21,568 nt of DNA from Ventricola sp051883735 (GCA_051883735.1 JBJEUH010000109.1:1-21568), one strand, 5' to 3'; counted from the stretch's first letter, positions 1 through 7,847 are shown. The notes: generated by a model from the sequence alone, not told the origin. Made by a program: numbers and translations.

Positions 1-844
1 CGATGTAGGTGCGCTTGGAGGTGATGACCGGCGCGATGTCCTCGCAGCCGAGCTTCGTGAGCTCCTCGCAGACGGAATCCGCCGGGCGCGGGGTGATCTT
101 GTCGATCATGCTCCACGGGAAGGAAACCTGCGCCTCGTCGCTGATGTAATCGACGAACGCCTGGGAGACGAAGCCCTTCTTCTGCCACTCCTTGGCCATG
201 GTCAGGATCGAGGAGCGCAGCTTCTCGCCGTTGTGGCTGCAGTTGTCCATGGACACGACCGCCAGCGGCGCCTTGCAGGCCTCAAAGCGATGGTTCAGCA
301 GCGCGCAGACGACCGCCATCGCAGAGGTCGCCTTCTCCGGGCCGTTGTCGATATCGGCCTGGATGAACGGGAAGAAGTCGCCCGCGGCGTTTTTGAGCGC
401 GTAGCCCTTCTCCGTGATCGTGAAGGAGATCATCTGAAGGCCCGGATTGGCGAAGATCTCCTTGAGGCGGCTCCAGCTTTCGGCGTCGGCGGACTGCGCC
501 TTGATCGCCTCGGTCAGCGAGCCGATGACCTGCTTGTCCGTGGTCGCGTCCGCGTTGAGCGTGACGGCGAGCACCAGATTGTCGTACGGCGCGTAGATCT
601 TGTCCACCACGTCAAAGTCGAACGTCTCCACGCAGGTGATGCCGCGGTCCATGTCCCCGCCGGCGATCAGCTTGTCGGCGATGCCGCCGATGAAGATGCG
701 GAAGATGTTGCCCGCGCCGAAGTGCACCCAGACCGGGTTCTCGCGCGTCTTCTTTGTCACCGCTTCTACGTCAAAGGCAGGCAGCCGGATGCCGGCCTGC
801 GCCCACGCGGCGGTGTTTTTGATTCCATCAAGCGTCAGCTTCAT
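1..844 (-). CDS. uxuB: Fructuronate reductase / mannonate oxidoreductase, N-terminal part (cut by window edge)
   Basis: This is a cytoplasmic NAD-dependent oxidoreductase of the long-chain mannitol dehydrogenase family, expected to interconvert D-fructuronate and D-mannonate. The reading frame is open from the ATG at 844 to the window edge, giving the first 281 residues of a protein usually about 480-540 long. Near residue 42 there is a dinucleotide-binding motif, HFGAGNIFR. Further on is the family signature SMDNCSHNG. An AGAGAGG ribosome site lies 10 bases before the start. It begins 6 bases after the uxuA stop, so it is the last visible gene of the operon. The UxuB assignment rests on the family motifs plus the uxuA neighbour; other polyol or hexonate dehydrogenases of the same family cannot be excluded. 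The catalytic lysine region lies beyond the edge. Confidence 0.88.
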   Translation of the reverse strand, partial: MKLTLDGIKNTAAWAQAGIRLPAFDVEAVTKKTRENPVWVHFGAGNIFRIFIGGIADKLIAGGDMDRGITCVETFDFDVVDKIYAPYDNLVLAVTLNADATTDKQVIGSLTEAIKAQSADAESWSRLKEIFANPGLQMISFTITEKGYALKNAAGDFFPFIQADIDNGPEKATSAMAVVCALLNHRFEACKAPLAVVSMDNCSHNGEKLRSSILTMAKEWQKKGFVSQAFVDYISDEAQVSFPWSMIDKITPRPADSVCEELTKLGCEDIAPVITSKRTYI

Positions 845-850
845 AGAGCA

Positions 851-1936
851 TTAACCTCTCTTTGCATTCTTGTCGATGGCCTCCCACAGGCCGTTGAGAT
901 AGGCGATGCCCAGCGCGCGGTCGTACAGGCCGTAGCCAGGGCGGCCAACCTCATCCCAGATCATGCGGCCGTGATCCGGGCGGATGTAGGTATCCGGGCA
1001 GGTCTCGTAGGCGGCCTTCATGATCTCGTACATGTCCAGATCGCCGTCGCTGGACAGGTGGCTGGACTCGCGGAAGCAGCGGTCGCTGCCCAGGTGCTTG
1101 ATGTTGCGCACATGCAGGCAGCCGATGCGGTTCATCTCGCCGAAGTGGCGGACGATGGCGGGAATGTCGTTGTGCACGTTGCTGCCCAGCGAGCCGGTGC
1201 ACAGGCACAGCGTGTTGCAGGGGCTGTCGTGCAGCTTCACCATCTTGTCAAAGCCCGCTTGGTCGTGCGTGATGCGCGGCAGGCCGAAGATCGGCCAGCC
1301 CGGATCGTCCGGATGGCAGGCCATCTTCACGCCAACCTCCTCACAGGTCGGGATGATGCCGTCGAGGAAGTACTTGAAGTTCTCCAGCAGCTTCTCCTCG
1401 TCGATGTCCTTGTACAGCTCAAGCACATGCTCCAGCTGGGCAAGGCGCTCCGGCTCCCAGCCCGGCAGGGAGAAGCCGTTGGAGCTGTCCGCCGTGCGCC
1501 TGACGATCTCCACCGGCGTCATCTCGCCCAGCTCCTTCTCGTCGAAGTACAGGCTGTTGGAGCCGTCCTCGGGGATCTCGCGCGCCAGGTCGGTGCGCAG
1601 CCAATCGAGCACCGGCATGAAGTTGTAGACGATCACCTTCACGCCGTACTTGGCCAGATTGCGGATGGACTTGCAGTAGTTTTCAATGTACATGTCGCGC
1701 GTGGGCAGGCCGAGCTTGATGTCCTCGTGCACGTTCACGCTCTCGATGACCTCGCACTCCAGACCCGCGGCGTGCACCTCGTCGATGTACGCCTTGATCT
1801 CGTCCTCCTCCCAGACCTCGCCTGCGGCCTTGTCATCCAGCACGCCCATCAGGCCCGTGCATCCCGGAATCTGCTTGATCTGCTTGAGCGTGATGCTGTC
1901 GGAATTGCTTCCGTACCAGCGGAATGTCATTTTCAT
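851..1936 (-). CDS. uxuA: Mannonate dehydratase
   Basis: It dehydrates D-mannonate to 2-keto-3-deoxy-D-gluconate, the step that commits hexuronates to the KDG route. The protein is 361 residues, typical for Gram-positive UxuA. It shows the characteristic opening MKMTFRWYG and the conserved blocks CHPDDPGWP and RPDHGRMIWDE, which carry metal- and substrate-binding residues in this TIM-barrel family. Three ATGs lie close together, at 1954, 1942 and 1936. I chose 1936 because AGGGAG at 1944-1949 sits 7 bases upstream of it and would be too close to, or inside, the other two. The preceding dehydrogenase gene ends about 120 bases upstream, across a strong hairpin. uxuB follows after 6 bases. Confidence 0.93.
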   Translation of the reverse strand: MKMTFRWYGSNSDSITLKQIKQIPGCTGLMGVLDDKAAGEVWEEDEIKAYIDEVHAAGLECEVIESVNVHEDIKLGLPTRDMYIENYCKSIRNLAKYGVKVIVYNFMPVLDWLRTDLAREIPEDGSNSLYFDEKELGEMTPVEIVRRTADSSNGFSLPGWEPERLAQLEHVLELYKDIDEEKLLENFKYFLDGIIPTCEEVGVKMACHPDDPGWPIFGLPRITHDQAGFDKMVKLHDSPCNTLCLCTGSLGSNVHNDIPAIVRHFGEMNRIGCLHVRNIKHLGSDRCFRESSHLSSDGDLDMYEIMKAAYETCPDTYIRPDHGRMIWDEVGRPGYGLYDRALGIAYLNGLWEAIDKNAKRG

Positions 1937-1993
1937 GTTCATACTCCCTTTCATGTATCCCGGCAGGCATTCGGAGCGCCAATATTTGCCCGG

Positions 1994-2007
1994 ATAGGAT
2001 TTCCTAT
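1994..2007. repeat. Short palindrome upstream of uxuA
   Basis: ATAGGA-TT-TCCTAT is a perfect 6-bp inverted repeat with a 2-base centre, between the intercistronic hairpin and the uxuA start. It could be an operator for a secondary uxuAB promoter, but I see no convincing -35/-10 pair next to it. Confidence 0.3.
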
Positions 2008-2023
2008 GGAAACGAACGAGAAG

Positions 2024-2047
2024 AAGCCATGTGACATCACATGGCTT
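2024..2047 (-). terminator. Intra-operon hairpin between the zinc dehydrogenase and uxuAB
   Basis: A perfect 10-bp inverted repeat (AAGCCATGTG / CACATGGCTT) has a 4-base loop. It begins 9 bases after the dehydrogenase stop codon when read on the minus strand. The downstream flank is only moderately T-rich, so it looks like a leaky terminator or an mRNA end-protecting stem, letting uxuAB be expressed at a different level from the upstream genes. The hairpin is seen directly; its role is inferred. Confidence 0.55.
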
Positions 2048-2055
2048 CCCGTGAG

Positions 2056-3078
2056 TTAATCAAAAAGCAATGCGATCTTGCGAATGGAGGGGTCACGCGA
2101 ATCCACAAAGTTGAACGCTTCCTGTGCCTGCGTGAACGGGAAGGTATGAGACACAGCGCCGCTCAAATCGATTTTTCTGTCTGCGACCAGCTCAACCACC
2201 TTGCCGAACTTGCGGTTCTGAAGCCGGCTTCCGCGCACATCCAGCTCCTTGGACGTGATCACGAACTGGTTGATCTCATCCGGCGCAACCGAGAAGCCCA
2301 TGGTCATCACGCGTCCCGCGTTGCCGCAGGCCTGGCATGCGCTCAGCAGGCTGCCCTTGACACAGGCCGCGTCAATCACGAGCGTGGGGCCGTAGCCGCC
2401 GGTCAGCTCCTTTGCGCGCGCCACAAAATCCTCCGTGCGGGAGTTGATCACAGCGTCGGCACCGTGGCTGAGCGCCTCCTGCAGCTTCGCATCGTCGATA
2501 TCGGAGACGATGATGCTGTGCGGATGCATCAGCTTCACCATGCGCAGCATGCTGCTGCCCAGCGCGCCCGCGCCGATGATGAGCACATCGTCATCCTCTG
2601 CAAGCTGCGCGCGGCTGCAGGCCTGCACCGCGATGGTGGTCGGCTCGATCATGATCGCGTCCTGATAGCTCAGGAAATCCGGCAGGATGTAGGTTTCCCC
2701 CTCGGGAACCGCCATGTATTCGCGATAGCCGCCGTCGATGTGCACGCCGCGCACCTTCAGGTTGCCGCACACGTTCGGACGGCCCTTCCGGCAGGCATAG
2801 CACGTGCCGCACGCCGTCACCTGGTCGATGATGACGCGGTCGCCCACCTTGCGGGTGGTGACGTTGTCCCCTACCTTCACGATTTCGCCCACCATCTCGT
2901 GGCCGATGACGCGCGGATAGGTTGCCGCGGCATTGGTGCCGTGGTAGATGCCCACGTCAGAGCCGCAGATGCCGGCCGCCTTGATCTTAACGAGCACGTT
3001 GTTGTGCTCGTCAAGCTCCGGCATGGGCATTTCGATCAGCTCCATCTGATTGGGCTTGATGACTTGAATTGCTTTCAT
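2056..3078 (-). CDS. RspB-like zinc-dependent sugar-acid dehydrogenase
   Basis: A cytoplasmic NAD(P)-dependent zinc alcohol dehydrogenase of the medium-chain family, 340 residues. The catalytic zinc site is Cys38 (GICGSD) with His60-Glu61 (GHE). The structural zinc loop is Cys90, Cys93, Cys96 and Cys104. The Rossmann motif GAGALG is at about 169-174. From memory of E. coli RspB, the opening (MKAIQVIKPNQ), the VHIDGG block, the LVIDAAC block and the GSRLQNRKF block all match it closely. Relatives of RspB oxidise L-gulonate or related hexonates at C5 to give fructuronate, which would feed the adjacent uxuB and uxuA. The start at 3078 is supported by GAGGAG 9 bases upstream; an upstream ATG at 3183 lies inside the preceding gene. 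The exact substrate is not proven. Confidence 0.85.
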   Translation of the reverse strand: MKAIQVIKPNQMELIEMPMPELDEHNNVLVKIKAAGICGSDVGIYHGTNAAATYPRVIGHEMVGEIVKVGDNVTTRKVGDRVIIDQVTACGTCYACRKGRPNVCGNLKVRGVHIDGGYREYMAVPEGETYILPDFLSYQDAIMIEPTTIAVQACSRAQLAEDDDVLIIGAGALGSSMLRMVKLMHPHSIIVSDIDDAKLQEALSHGADAVINSRTEDFVARAKELTGGYGPTLVIDAACVKGSLLSACQACGNAGRVMTMGFSVAPDEINQFVITSKELDVRGSRLQNRKFGKVVELVADRKIDLSGAVSHTFPFTQAQEAFNFVDSRDPSIRKIALLFD

Positions 3079-3095
3079 TGTCGTCTGCTCCTCTG

Positions 3096-3545
3096 TCAGT
3101 CCACGCGTACCTTGCAGATGATCTTGCGCACATCCTCGCTGCCGTCCACGCTGCACAGCGGGCAGTGCGGCTCCATCGGCCACACAGCATAGAACTCGCG
3201 CTCGCCGATCACCACCCGGCCCGTGTCCTCGCAGGCCCAGAAGCCGTTGTCCGTGTCCGGGTTGTAATCGATGTCCTCGCCAAGGGGCGCGAGGCCGCAG
3301 GCCTCGCTGCCCTTGATCATGTAATGGATGTCCATAAAGCGCTTATGGATCTCCATCATGCCCTCCTCGCGGGGGCGCGTCGTCTTGCTGAGCACATGAA
3401 CGATCACCTCGTCCGGAACGATGGGATAGGTGCCGTCCTGAAGCGCAGGATCGTCCGCATGCTGCGCGATAAAATCCAGCGCTGCTTTGATGTTCTGATG
3501 GCAGCCGGCATAGCGGCTGCGGTTTTCAATGCGGTCAGCAATCAT
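3096..3545 (-). CDS. YhcH/YjgK/YiaL family protein
   Basis: A 149-residue cupin-fold protein of the YhcH/YjgK/YiaL (DUF386) family, which also contains the EbgC subunit of evolved beta-galactosidase. Family blocks seen are the central EIHKRFMDIHYMIKG, with histidines likely to bind metal, and the late FYAVWPMEPHCP. Members sit in sugar-acid and sialic-acid operons and are suspected of helping sugar anomer or isomer conversion, but the reaction is not settled. In E. coli, yiaL directly follows yiaK, as here: 12 bases separate this gene from the YiaK-like gene. An AAGGGGA ribosome site overlaps the yiaK stop region. The dehydrogenase gene follows after 17 bases. Confidence 0.88.
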   Translation of the reverse strand: MIADRIENRSRYAGCHQNIKAALDFIAQHADDPALQDGTYPIVPDEVIVHVLSKTTRPREEGMMEIHKRFMDIHYMIKGSEACGLAPLGEDIDYNPDTDNGFWACEDTGRVVIGEREFYAVWPMEPHCPLCSVDGSEDVRKIICKVRVD

Positions 3546-3557
3546 GGTCTTTTCCCC

Positions 3558-4568
3558 TTACAGCGCCTTGATCTCGGCCCAGACGGTGTCGTCCACAAAG
3601 ATGCCGTTCTTGTCGTGATCCTCATTGAAGCGGACATAGTCCTCGCCCGGGATCATGATGCCGGTGGAATGCTCCGCCAGCTCGGCGCTCTTCACATACT
3701 CGATGGCACGCTTGAGGGTCTCGTTCATGCGATCCGCATCGGTGATCTTCTTCGGGTCGATGATGATCATGACCTGGGAGCAGCCGCCGCAGCTGCCCTT
3801 GGTGGCGGCGTTGAGGTCCACGGCGCCCACGCCGTCGGTCAGCACGGAGCCGAGGATGTCCAGCATGAAGCTGAAGCTGGAGCCCTTCCAGTAGCCGATG
3901 GGCATGATGCGCATGGACTCTTCGATCGCGCCCGGATCATCGGTGATGTTGCCGTTCTTGTCGAAGCCGCCCGGGAACGGGAGCTTCTTGCCGGCCAGGC
4001 GGGTCACCTGCAGCTTGCCGTACGCATACTGGGAAATCGCCATATCCAGCATGATGGGTGCGCCGCCCTCCGGACCCGGGCAGGCCATGACGAACGGGTT
4101 GTTGCCCAGGCGGCACTCCTTGGCGCCCCACGGCGGCATGCAGGCCTCCGTGTTGGTCCAGGCGATGGCGATGTAGCCCTTGCGCGCCGCATACAGGCCA
4201 TAGGTGCCGCCGCGCATCCAGTGGGTCGTATTCTTCAGGCCCACCATGCCGATGCCGTACTGATCAGCCATCTCCATGGCGCGGTCGGCGCCGTAGAGCG
4301 CGTTCAGCACGCCCGGGCCCATGTTGCCGTTGTAGACCTTGATCGCGCCGAGATCCTTCTCCAGGGTCGGCTCGGCATTCGGGTCCACCCAGCCGCGCTC
4401 GATGTAATCCACAAAGCGGGCGACGCGGTTGGTGCCGTGGGAGTAGATGCCGTCATAGGTGGACTCGGTATGGATGCGGGCGCAGGTGTCGGCCTTCTCC
4501 TCCGTCATGCCGTGGGCCATGAACGCACGCTTGATTTCCTTCTGGATTTCTTCAAAAGACAGCCTCAT
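3558..4568 (-). CDS. YiaK-like 2,3-diketo-L-gulonate reductase (Ldh2/malate dehydrogenase-like family)
   Basis: A 336-residue NAD(P)H-dependent 2-keto-acid reductase of the Ldh2/MDH2/DlgD family. It resembles E. coli YiaK very strongly: IYSHGTNR around His44 (the proposed general acid), HWMRGG at about 116-120, MPPWGAKECR, RLAGKKLPFPGGFD, PMGYWKGS-like block (here PIGYWKGS), and the ending FVDDTVWAEIKAL. YiaK reduces 2,3-diketo-L-gulonate to 3-keto-L-gulonate. The ribosome site AAAGGAGAG is 8 bases before the ATG. The gene lies between the TRAP transporter and the YiaL-like gene, so the yia gene content is kept, but in a different order and joined to uxuAB. It may act on another 2-ketohexonate. 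Confidence 0.9.
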   Translation of the reverse strand: MRLSFEEIQKEIKRAFMAHGMTEEKADTCARIHTESTYDGIYSHGTNRVARFVDYIERGWVDPNAEPTLEKDLGAIKVYNGNMGPGVLNALYGADRAMEMADQYGIGMVGLKNTTHWMRGGTYGLYAARKGYIAIAWTNTEACMPPWGAKECRLGNNPFVMACPGPEGGAPIMLDMAISQYAYGKLQVTRLAGKKLPFPGGFDKNGNITDDPGAIEESMRIMPIGYWKGSSFSFMLDILGSVLTDGVGAVDLNAATKGSCGGCSQVMIIIDPKKITDADRMNETLKRAIEYVKSAELAEHSTGIMIPGEDYVRFNEDHDKNGIFVDDTVWAEIKAL

Positions 4569-4599
4569 GATATTCTCTCCTTTACAAAGTCAGTTCAGG

Positions 4600-5886
4600 T
4601 TAAGCCGCGACACCGTAGACCATGTTCGGCAGGAACAGAATGATGTCCGGGAAGATGGCAATGATGATGAGCAGCGCGAGGACAGCAAGGATGAACGGAA
4701 GCGCTTCCTTCGTGTACACATCCATCGGGCAATCGAGAATCGAGCAGGTGGTGAACATCGTCACGCCGATCGGCGGGGTCATGCCGCCCATGGTGTTCAG
4801 GATGACGAACAGGATGCCGTAGTGGACGGGATCAAAGCCGTAGGACGTGATGATCGGCAGGAAGATCGGGGTAAGCAGCAGCACGTTCGCCGTCGCTTCC
4901 ATGAACAGGCCGCAGAGGAAGACAAACGTCATGACGATGGCCAGCACGATGTAGCGGTTGGAGGAAATCGTCACGATGAGCTTGGCGAGCGTCTGCGGGA
5001 GGCGGCCCGTCACGATGGCATAGCCAAACGCGTTGGAGCAGCAGATGATGAACATGATGACCGCAAGGTCGATCGCCGTCTGGGACAGGCACTCCATCAG
5101 CTTCTTGAGCGTCAGCTCACGGTAGACCACCACGCCGACAAACAGCGCATACACCACGGCGAACGCGCCGGCCTCGGACGGGGTGAAGATGCCGAAGCGG
5201 ATGCCGACGATCAAAATGACCGGGAACATCAGCGCCCAGATGTTCTCCAGCAGGCCCTTGCCCAGCTCCTTGAGCGTCGCCGGCTTCTCATGCTCCGGCG
5301 CATAGCCGCGCTTTTTGGAGATGCGGTCAACCGCGAACATGAGCAGCACGGTCATCAGCACGCCCGGGACGATGCCGGCCAGGAACAGGCGGCCGATGGA
5401 AACCTCGCCGGTCACGCCGAAGAGAATCAGGCCCAGAGACGGCGGAATGGTTGCGGTGATCAGGCCGCCCATCGCCAGGATGCCGGCGGTAAAGCCCTTG
5501 GAATAGCCGCGCTTTTCCATATCCGGGCCGAGGATGCGGCTCTCCATGGCGGCGTCCGCCGTGGCCGAGCCGGAGATGCCGCCCATCATGCAGGAGAGCA
5601 GCACGGAGACCTGCGCAAGGCCGCCGCGCATATGGCCGGTCGCCTGCGTGCAGAACTTGATGAGGCGGGAGGTGATGCCCGTTTCATTCATCAGGTTGCC
5701 GGCCAGGATGAAGAACGGAACGGCCAGCAGCGAGAAGGACTGCGTGGAGCTGACCATCTTCTGCACCAGAATCTGAAGCGGAACCTCTTCAGCGAGCATA
5801 TAGGACAGCGCCGAGGTGCCCACCGTCAGTGCGACAGGCATGCCCAGAGCAAGCAGGATGATAAACGTAATTCCCAGGAAAATCAT
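4600..5886 (-). CDS. TRAP transporter large permease (DctM family)
   Basis: The large membrane subunit of a tripartite ATP-independent periplasmic transporter, which drives uptake of organic or sugar acids using a sodium gradient. The protein has 428 residues and about a dozen hydrophobic segments. Family hallmarks include the opening helix IFLGITFIILLALGMPVA, the SLLAVPFFILAGNLM block and the GGMTPPIGVTMF block near the C-terminus. The start at 5886 overlaps the dctQ stop in an ATGA arrangement, and AAGGAG lies 8 bases upstream, so the two permease subunits should be translationally coupled. The gene ends 31 bases before the YiaK-like gene. Confidence 0.93.
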   Translation of the reverse strand: MIFLGITFIILLALGMPVALTVGTSALSYMLAEEVPLQILVQKMVSSTQSFSLLAVPFFILAGNLMNETGITSRLIKFCTQATGHMRGGLAQVSVLLSCMMGGISGSATADAAMESRILGPDMEKRGYSKGFTAGILAMGGLITATIPPSLGLILFGVTGEVSIGRLFLAGIVPGVLMTVLLMFAVDRISKKRGYAPEHEKPATLKELGKGLLENIWALMFPVILIVGIRFGIFTPSEAGAFAVVYALFVGVVVYRELTLKKLMECLSQTAIDLAVIMFIICCSNAFGYAIVTGRLPQTLAKLIVTISSNRYIVLAIVMTFVFLCGLFMEATANVLLLTPIFLPIITSYGFDPVHYGILFVILNTMGGMTPPIGVTMFTTCSILDCPMDVYTKEALPFILAVLALLIIIAIFPDIILFLPNMVYGVAA

Positions 5887-6389
5887 GCCGCAATCTCCTT
5901 CCTGTAAGCACTGTAATCCTTGTTCTTGAAGCGCACGATGCACTCAACAATGCGCTTCACCGCCGTGATGGACATCAGGCCGCAGCCGATGGGGCAGCTG
6001 ATGGTCGCCCAGGAGTAGCTGATGTACAGCGTCTGATACTTGCGCGCCGCGTTGGCGATGCACAGGCTGACGCCGAAGTAGGTGCACACCAGCAGGAAGA
6101 ACAGGGCGACCGCATAGCAGAACAGGCGGATACCATTCTGCACAGCGGCAGGGAGACGGCTGGTGATGATATCCACGCCCATATGGCGATCCTTGCGCAT
6201 CGCCAGATCCGCGCCGATGAAGCTGATCCAGGCAAAGGTGAGCTGCGCCAGGTCGGTCGAGATGGACATATCCACGCCGAAGAAGCGGAGCACCGCCGCC
6301 AGGAAGACGGTCACAATCAGCAGCATCAGGCCGAAGCAGACGATGACAATTTCCACCTTGGATACGATATCCTCGAATTTTTTCATCAT
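5883..6389 (-). CDS. TRAP transporter small permease (DctQ family)
   Basis: A 168-residue four-helix membrane protein that pairs with DctM. Hydrophobic segments lie at roughly 14-34, 46-66, 88-108 and 125-145, and the middle loop carries the family pattern FIGADLAMRKDRHMGVDI. A TGAGGTG ribosome site precedes tandem ATGs; 6389 is used, and the next codon is also ATG. It is separated from dctP by about 140 bases containing a hairpin, and overlaps dctM by 4 bases. Confidence 0.92.
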   Translation of the reverse strand: MMKKFEDIVSKVEIVIVCFGLMLLIVTVFLAAVLRFFGVDMSISTDLAQLTFAWISFIGADLAMRKDRHMGVDIITSRLPAAVQNGIRLFCYAVALFFLLVCTYFGVSLCIANAARKYQTLYISYSWATISCPIGCGLMSITAVKRIVECIVRFKNKDYSAYRKEIAA

Positions 6390-6457
6390 GTTGCGTTCAC
6401 CTCAAAGAACTTACGGTCACATCTTTTCGCATTTGATCAAATTCCGGGCATAAAGCA

Positions 6458-6494
6458 GCCATACCGACCGGCTTTGCAGCTCAGCCGGTATGGC
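6458..6494 (-). terminator. Attenuating hairpin between dctP and dctQ
   Basis: An imperfect inverted repeat pairs GCCATACC plus GGCT with AGCC plus GGTATGGC, leaving a 4-base bulge. It lies 37-73 bases after the dctP stop on the minus strand. It has no strong T-run. Such stems commonly make the solute-binding protein mRNA more abundant than the permease mRNA. The structure is seen; the function is inferred. Confidence 0.5.
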
Positions 6495-6530
6495 AATGCA
6501 TTCATCCAAACAATCGTCTATGGGTTTCAA

Positions 6531-7505
6531 TCAACGGCCCATCTCGGCGTCCAGCTTCGCCTTGATCTCGGCGTAGCCCAGCTGATCGTACACCACGTCG
6601 CAGGCGCTGCGGAAGGCGTCCACATCGCACTCGACCACTTCGATGCCGCTGTTGACCAGCGTCTCCAGGTACTCCTCGTTGCGGGCGATCACGTTCTGGG
6701 AAGCAGTCAGGCCGGCAGCCTCGCTCGCCTCCATCAGGATGGTCTGATACTCGGCGGGCAGCTTGTTGAACCAGCCGTTGGAGACGACCAGCGCGGTGAG
6801 CAGCTGCTGATGGGCGGTGAAGGAGAGATACTTGGTCACTTCCTGGATGGAGGAGCCGACGGCAGCGGAGAGGTGAACCTCAACGCCCTCAATGACCTGC
6901 TGCTGCAGCGCCTGATACGCCTCGGACCACGGCAGAACGGTGGTGTTGGCGCCCATGGCCGCCAGCGTCGCAGTCACAACCTGAGAGCCGGAGGAACGGA
7001 TGCGCTGGCCAGCGAGATCGGCCGGGCCATGCACCGGGTTCTTGGTGAACAGCTCGCGCTCGCCCTGATAGTAGTTGAAGGAAAGGATCTTGAAGCCGGC
7101 ATTCTCCAGCTCGCCGCACAGGCCCTTGTAGGTCTCCGTCTCAAACAGCTTGGTGGCTTCCTCGTAGTCCTTGGCGATATACGGAGCCAGGAGCACGCCG
7201 AAGTCGTACACATAGTTGGACAGGCGGCCCGCCTCGGTCACAACGCCGACGCCCGCGCCGACGATGGCCTGCTCGAGCACGTCCTCATCGCCGCCCAGCT
7301 GACCGCCGGAGTAAACCTCAACCTGCACATCGCCGTTCGTCTTTTCCTCAACCTGCTTCTCAAAGATCTCGGTCAGAGCGATGTAGAGCGGATCGGTTTC
7401 CGTGAGCACCGTGCCGATCTTCAGGTTGTACGTCTTGGCGCTGGCGCACGCGGCGAAGGAGAGCGTCAGGATCAGGGCCAGGCAAAGGGTAAGCAGCTTT
7501 TTCAT
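6531..7505 (-). CDS. TRAP transporter solute-binding protein (DctP family)
   Basis: An extracytoplasmic substrate-binding protein, 324 residues, expected to capture a sugar acid and hand it to DctQM. It starts with a signal sequence (MKKLLTLCLALILTLSFAACASA). Either cleavage after ASA or lipid attachment at the cysteine of FAAC is possible. The family block DLAGQRIRSSGS contains the conserved arginine that normally clamps the ligand carboxylate, followed by AMGANTTVLPWSEAYQALQQ. GAGGAGG sits 7 bases upstream of the ATG. It is the first gene of the operon after the repeat-rich promoter. YiaO-type ligands (diketogulonate) are suggested by neighbours only; the binding pocket cannot be read from sequence. 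Confidence 0.93.
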   Translation of the reverse strand: MKKLLTLCLALILTLSFAACASAKTYNLKIGTVLTETDPLYIALTEIFEKQVEEKTNGDVQVEVYSGGQLGGDEDVLEQAIVGAGVGVVTEAGRLSNYVYDFGVLLAPYIAKDYEEATKLFETETYKGLCGELENAGFKILSFNYYQGERELFTKNPVHGPADLAGQRIRSSGSQVVTATLAAMGANTTVLPWSEAYQALQQQVIEGVEVHLSAAVGSSIQEVTKYLSFTAHQQLLTALVVSNGWFNKLPAEYQTILMEASEAAGLTASQNVIARNEEYLETLVNSGIEVVECDVDAFRSACDVVYDQLGYAEIKAKLDAEMGR

Positions 7506-7569
7506 GGTGTTTCCTCCTCATTCAGATGTCATGGGTTTTTCTTGAGGCTTTTGCCTCTTGCTCGCGTCA

Positions 7570-7588
7570 GTTCGTCGGCCGTACGAAC
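7570..7588 (-). other. Small hairpin in the dctP leader
   Basis: GTTCGT and ACGAAC pair across a 7-base loop in the predicted 5' untranslated region. A second stem, GAGGC/GCCTC with a 4-base loop, lies at 7544-7557. The leader is about 95 bases. These may affect mRNA stability; no known riboswitch pattern is recognised. Confidence 0.3.
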
Positions 7589-7606
7589 TTCGCTTTTGTT
7601 GTTTAC

Positions 7607-7635
7607 ATGTTAGCATGTTAACATGTTAGTGTCAA
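7607..7635 (-). promoter_or_regulatory. Promoter of the TRAP/hexonate operon with embedded repeat operator
   Basis: Reading the minus strand, a perfect TTGACA (-35, positions 7630-7635) is followed by a 17-base spacer and TAACAT (-10, 7607-7612). Within and around the spacer, CATGTTA occurs three times at an exact 8-base period (7606-7612, 7614-7620, 7622-7628 on the plus strand), and TAACATGTTA at 7619-7628 is a perfect palindrome. A bound repressor would cover RNA polymerase's contact region. The upstream GntR/FCD protein is the obvious candidate, by inference. Confidence 0.72.
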
Positions 7636-7804
7636 CACTTTTTTCAAAATTTCTCGAAAAAAATTTACAACCAGCCGTATGCGTTCGAGATTCCGTACAA
7701 GATTTGCACAAAACCCGGGGGCGCGCTTGTATCCGGCCAAGAAGGAGGGCGTCCCCCCTCCCCGCGGCCGAACGCCCGGCGGAATTCTCCGCACAAAACA
7801 AAAA
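7636..7804. other. Non-coding stretch between the gntR terminator and the operon promoter
   Basis: No credible gene is present. Just upstream of the promoter there is an A/T-rich tract (runs of T and A at about 7637-7670) that could act as an UP element. Next to the terminator is a second GC-rich stem, GGAGGG/CCCTCC at 7744-7761. Confidence 0.4.
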
Positions 7805-7824
7805 GCCCGCCGTTTCCGGCGGGC
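7801..7824 (-). terminator. Rho-independent terminator of the gntR gene
   Basis: On the minus strand, GCCCGCCG and CGGCGGGC form a perfect 8-bp stem with loop GAAA, followed at once by TTTTTGTTTTGT. It lies 23 bases after the gntR stop and separates the regulator gene from the operon promoter. Confidence 0.93.
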
Positions 7825-7847
7825 CGATGCCCTGTTCAAATCAACGC

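Noticed and set aside
233..2059. Long plus-strand open frame (608 codons) opposite uxuB/uxuA
   Set aside because: It is a codon-bias shadow: the minus strand carries recognisable UxuB and UxuA, while this translation is low-complexity (rich in Ala, Val, Asp, His, Arg) and resembles no protein.
7606..7628. Start of a CRISPR-like or iteron repeat array
   Set aside because: Only three 8-base units lie wholly within a promoter spacer, with no spacers, no further copies and no replication gene nearby; an operator fits better.
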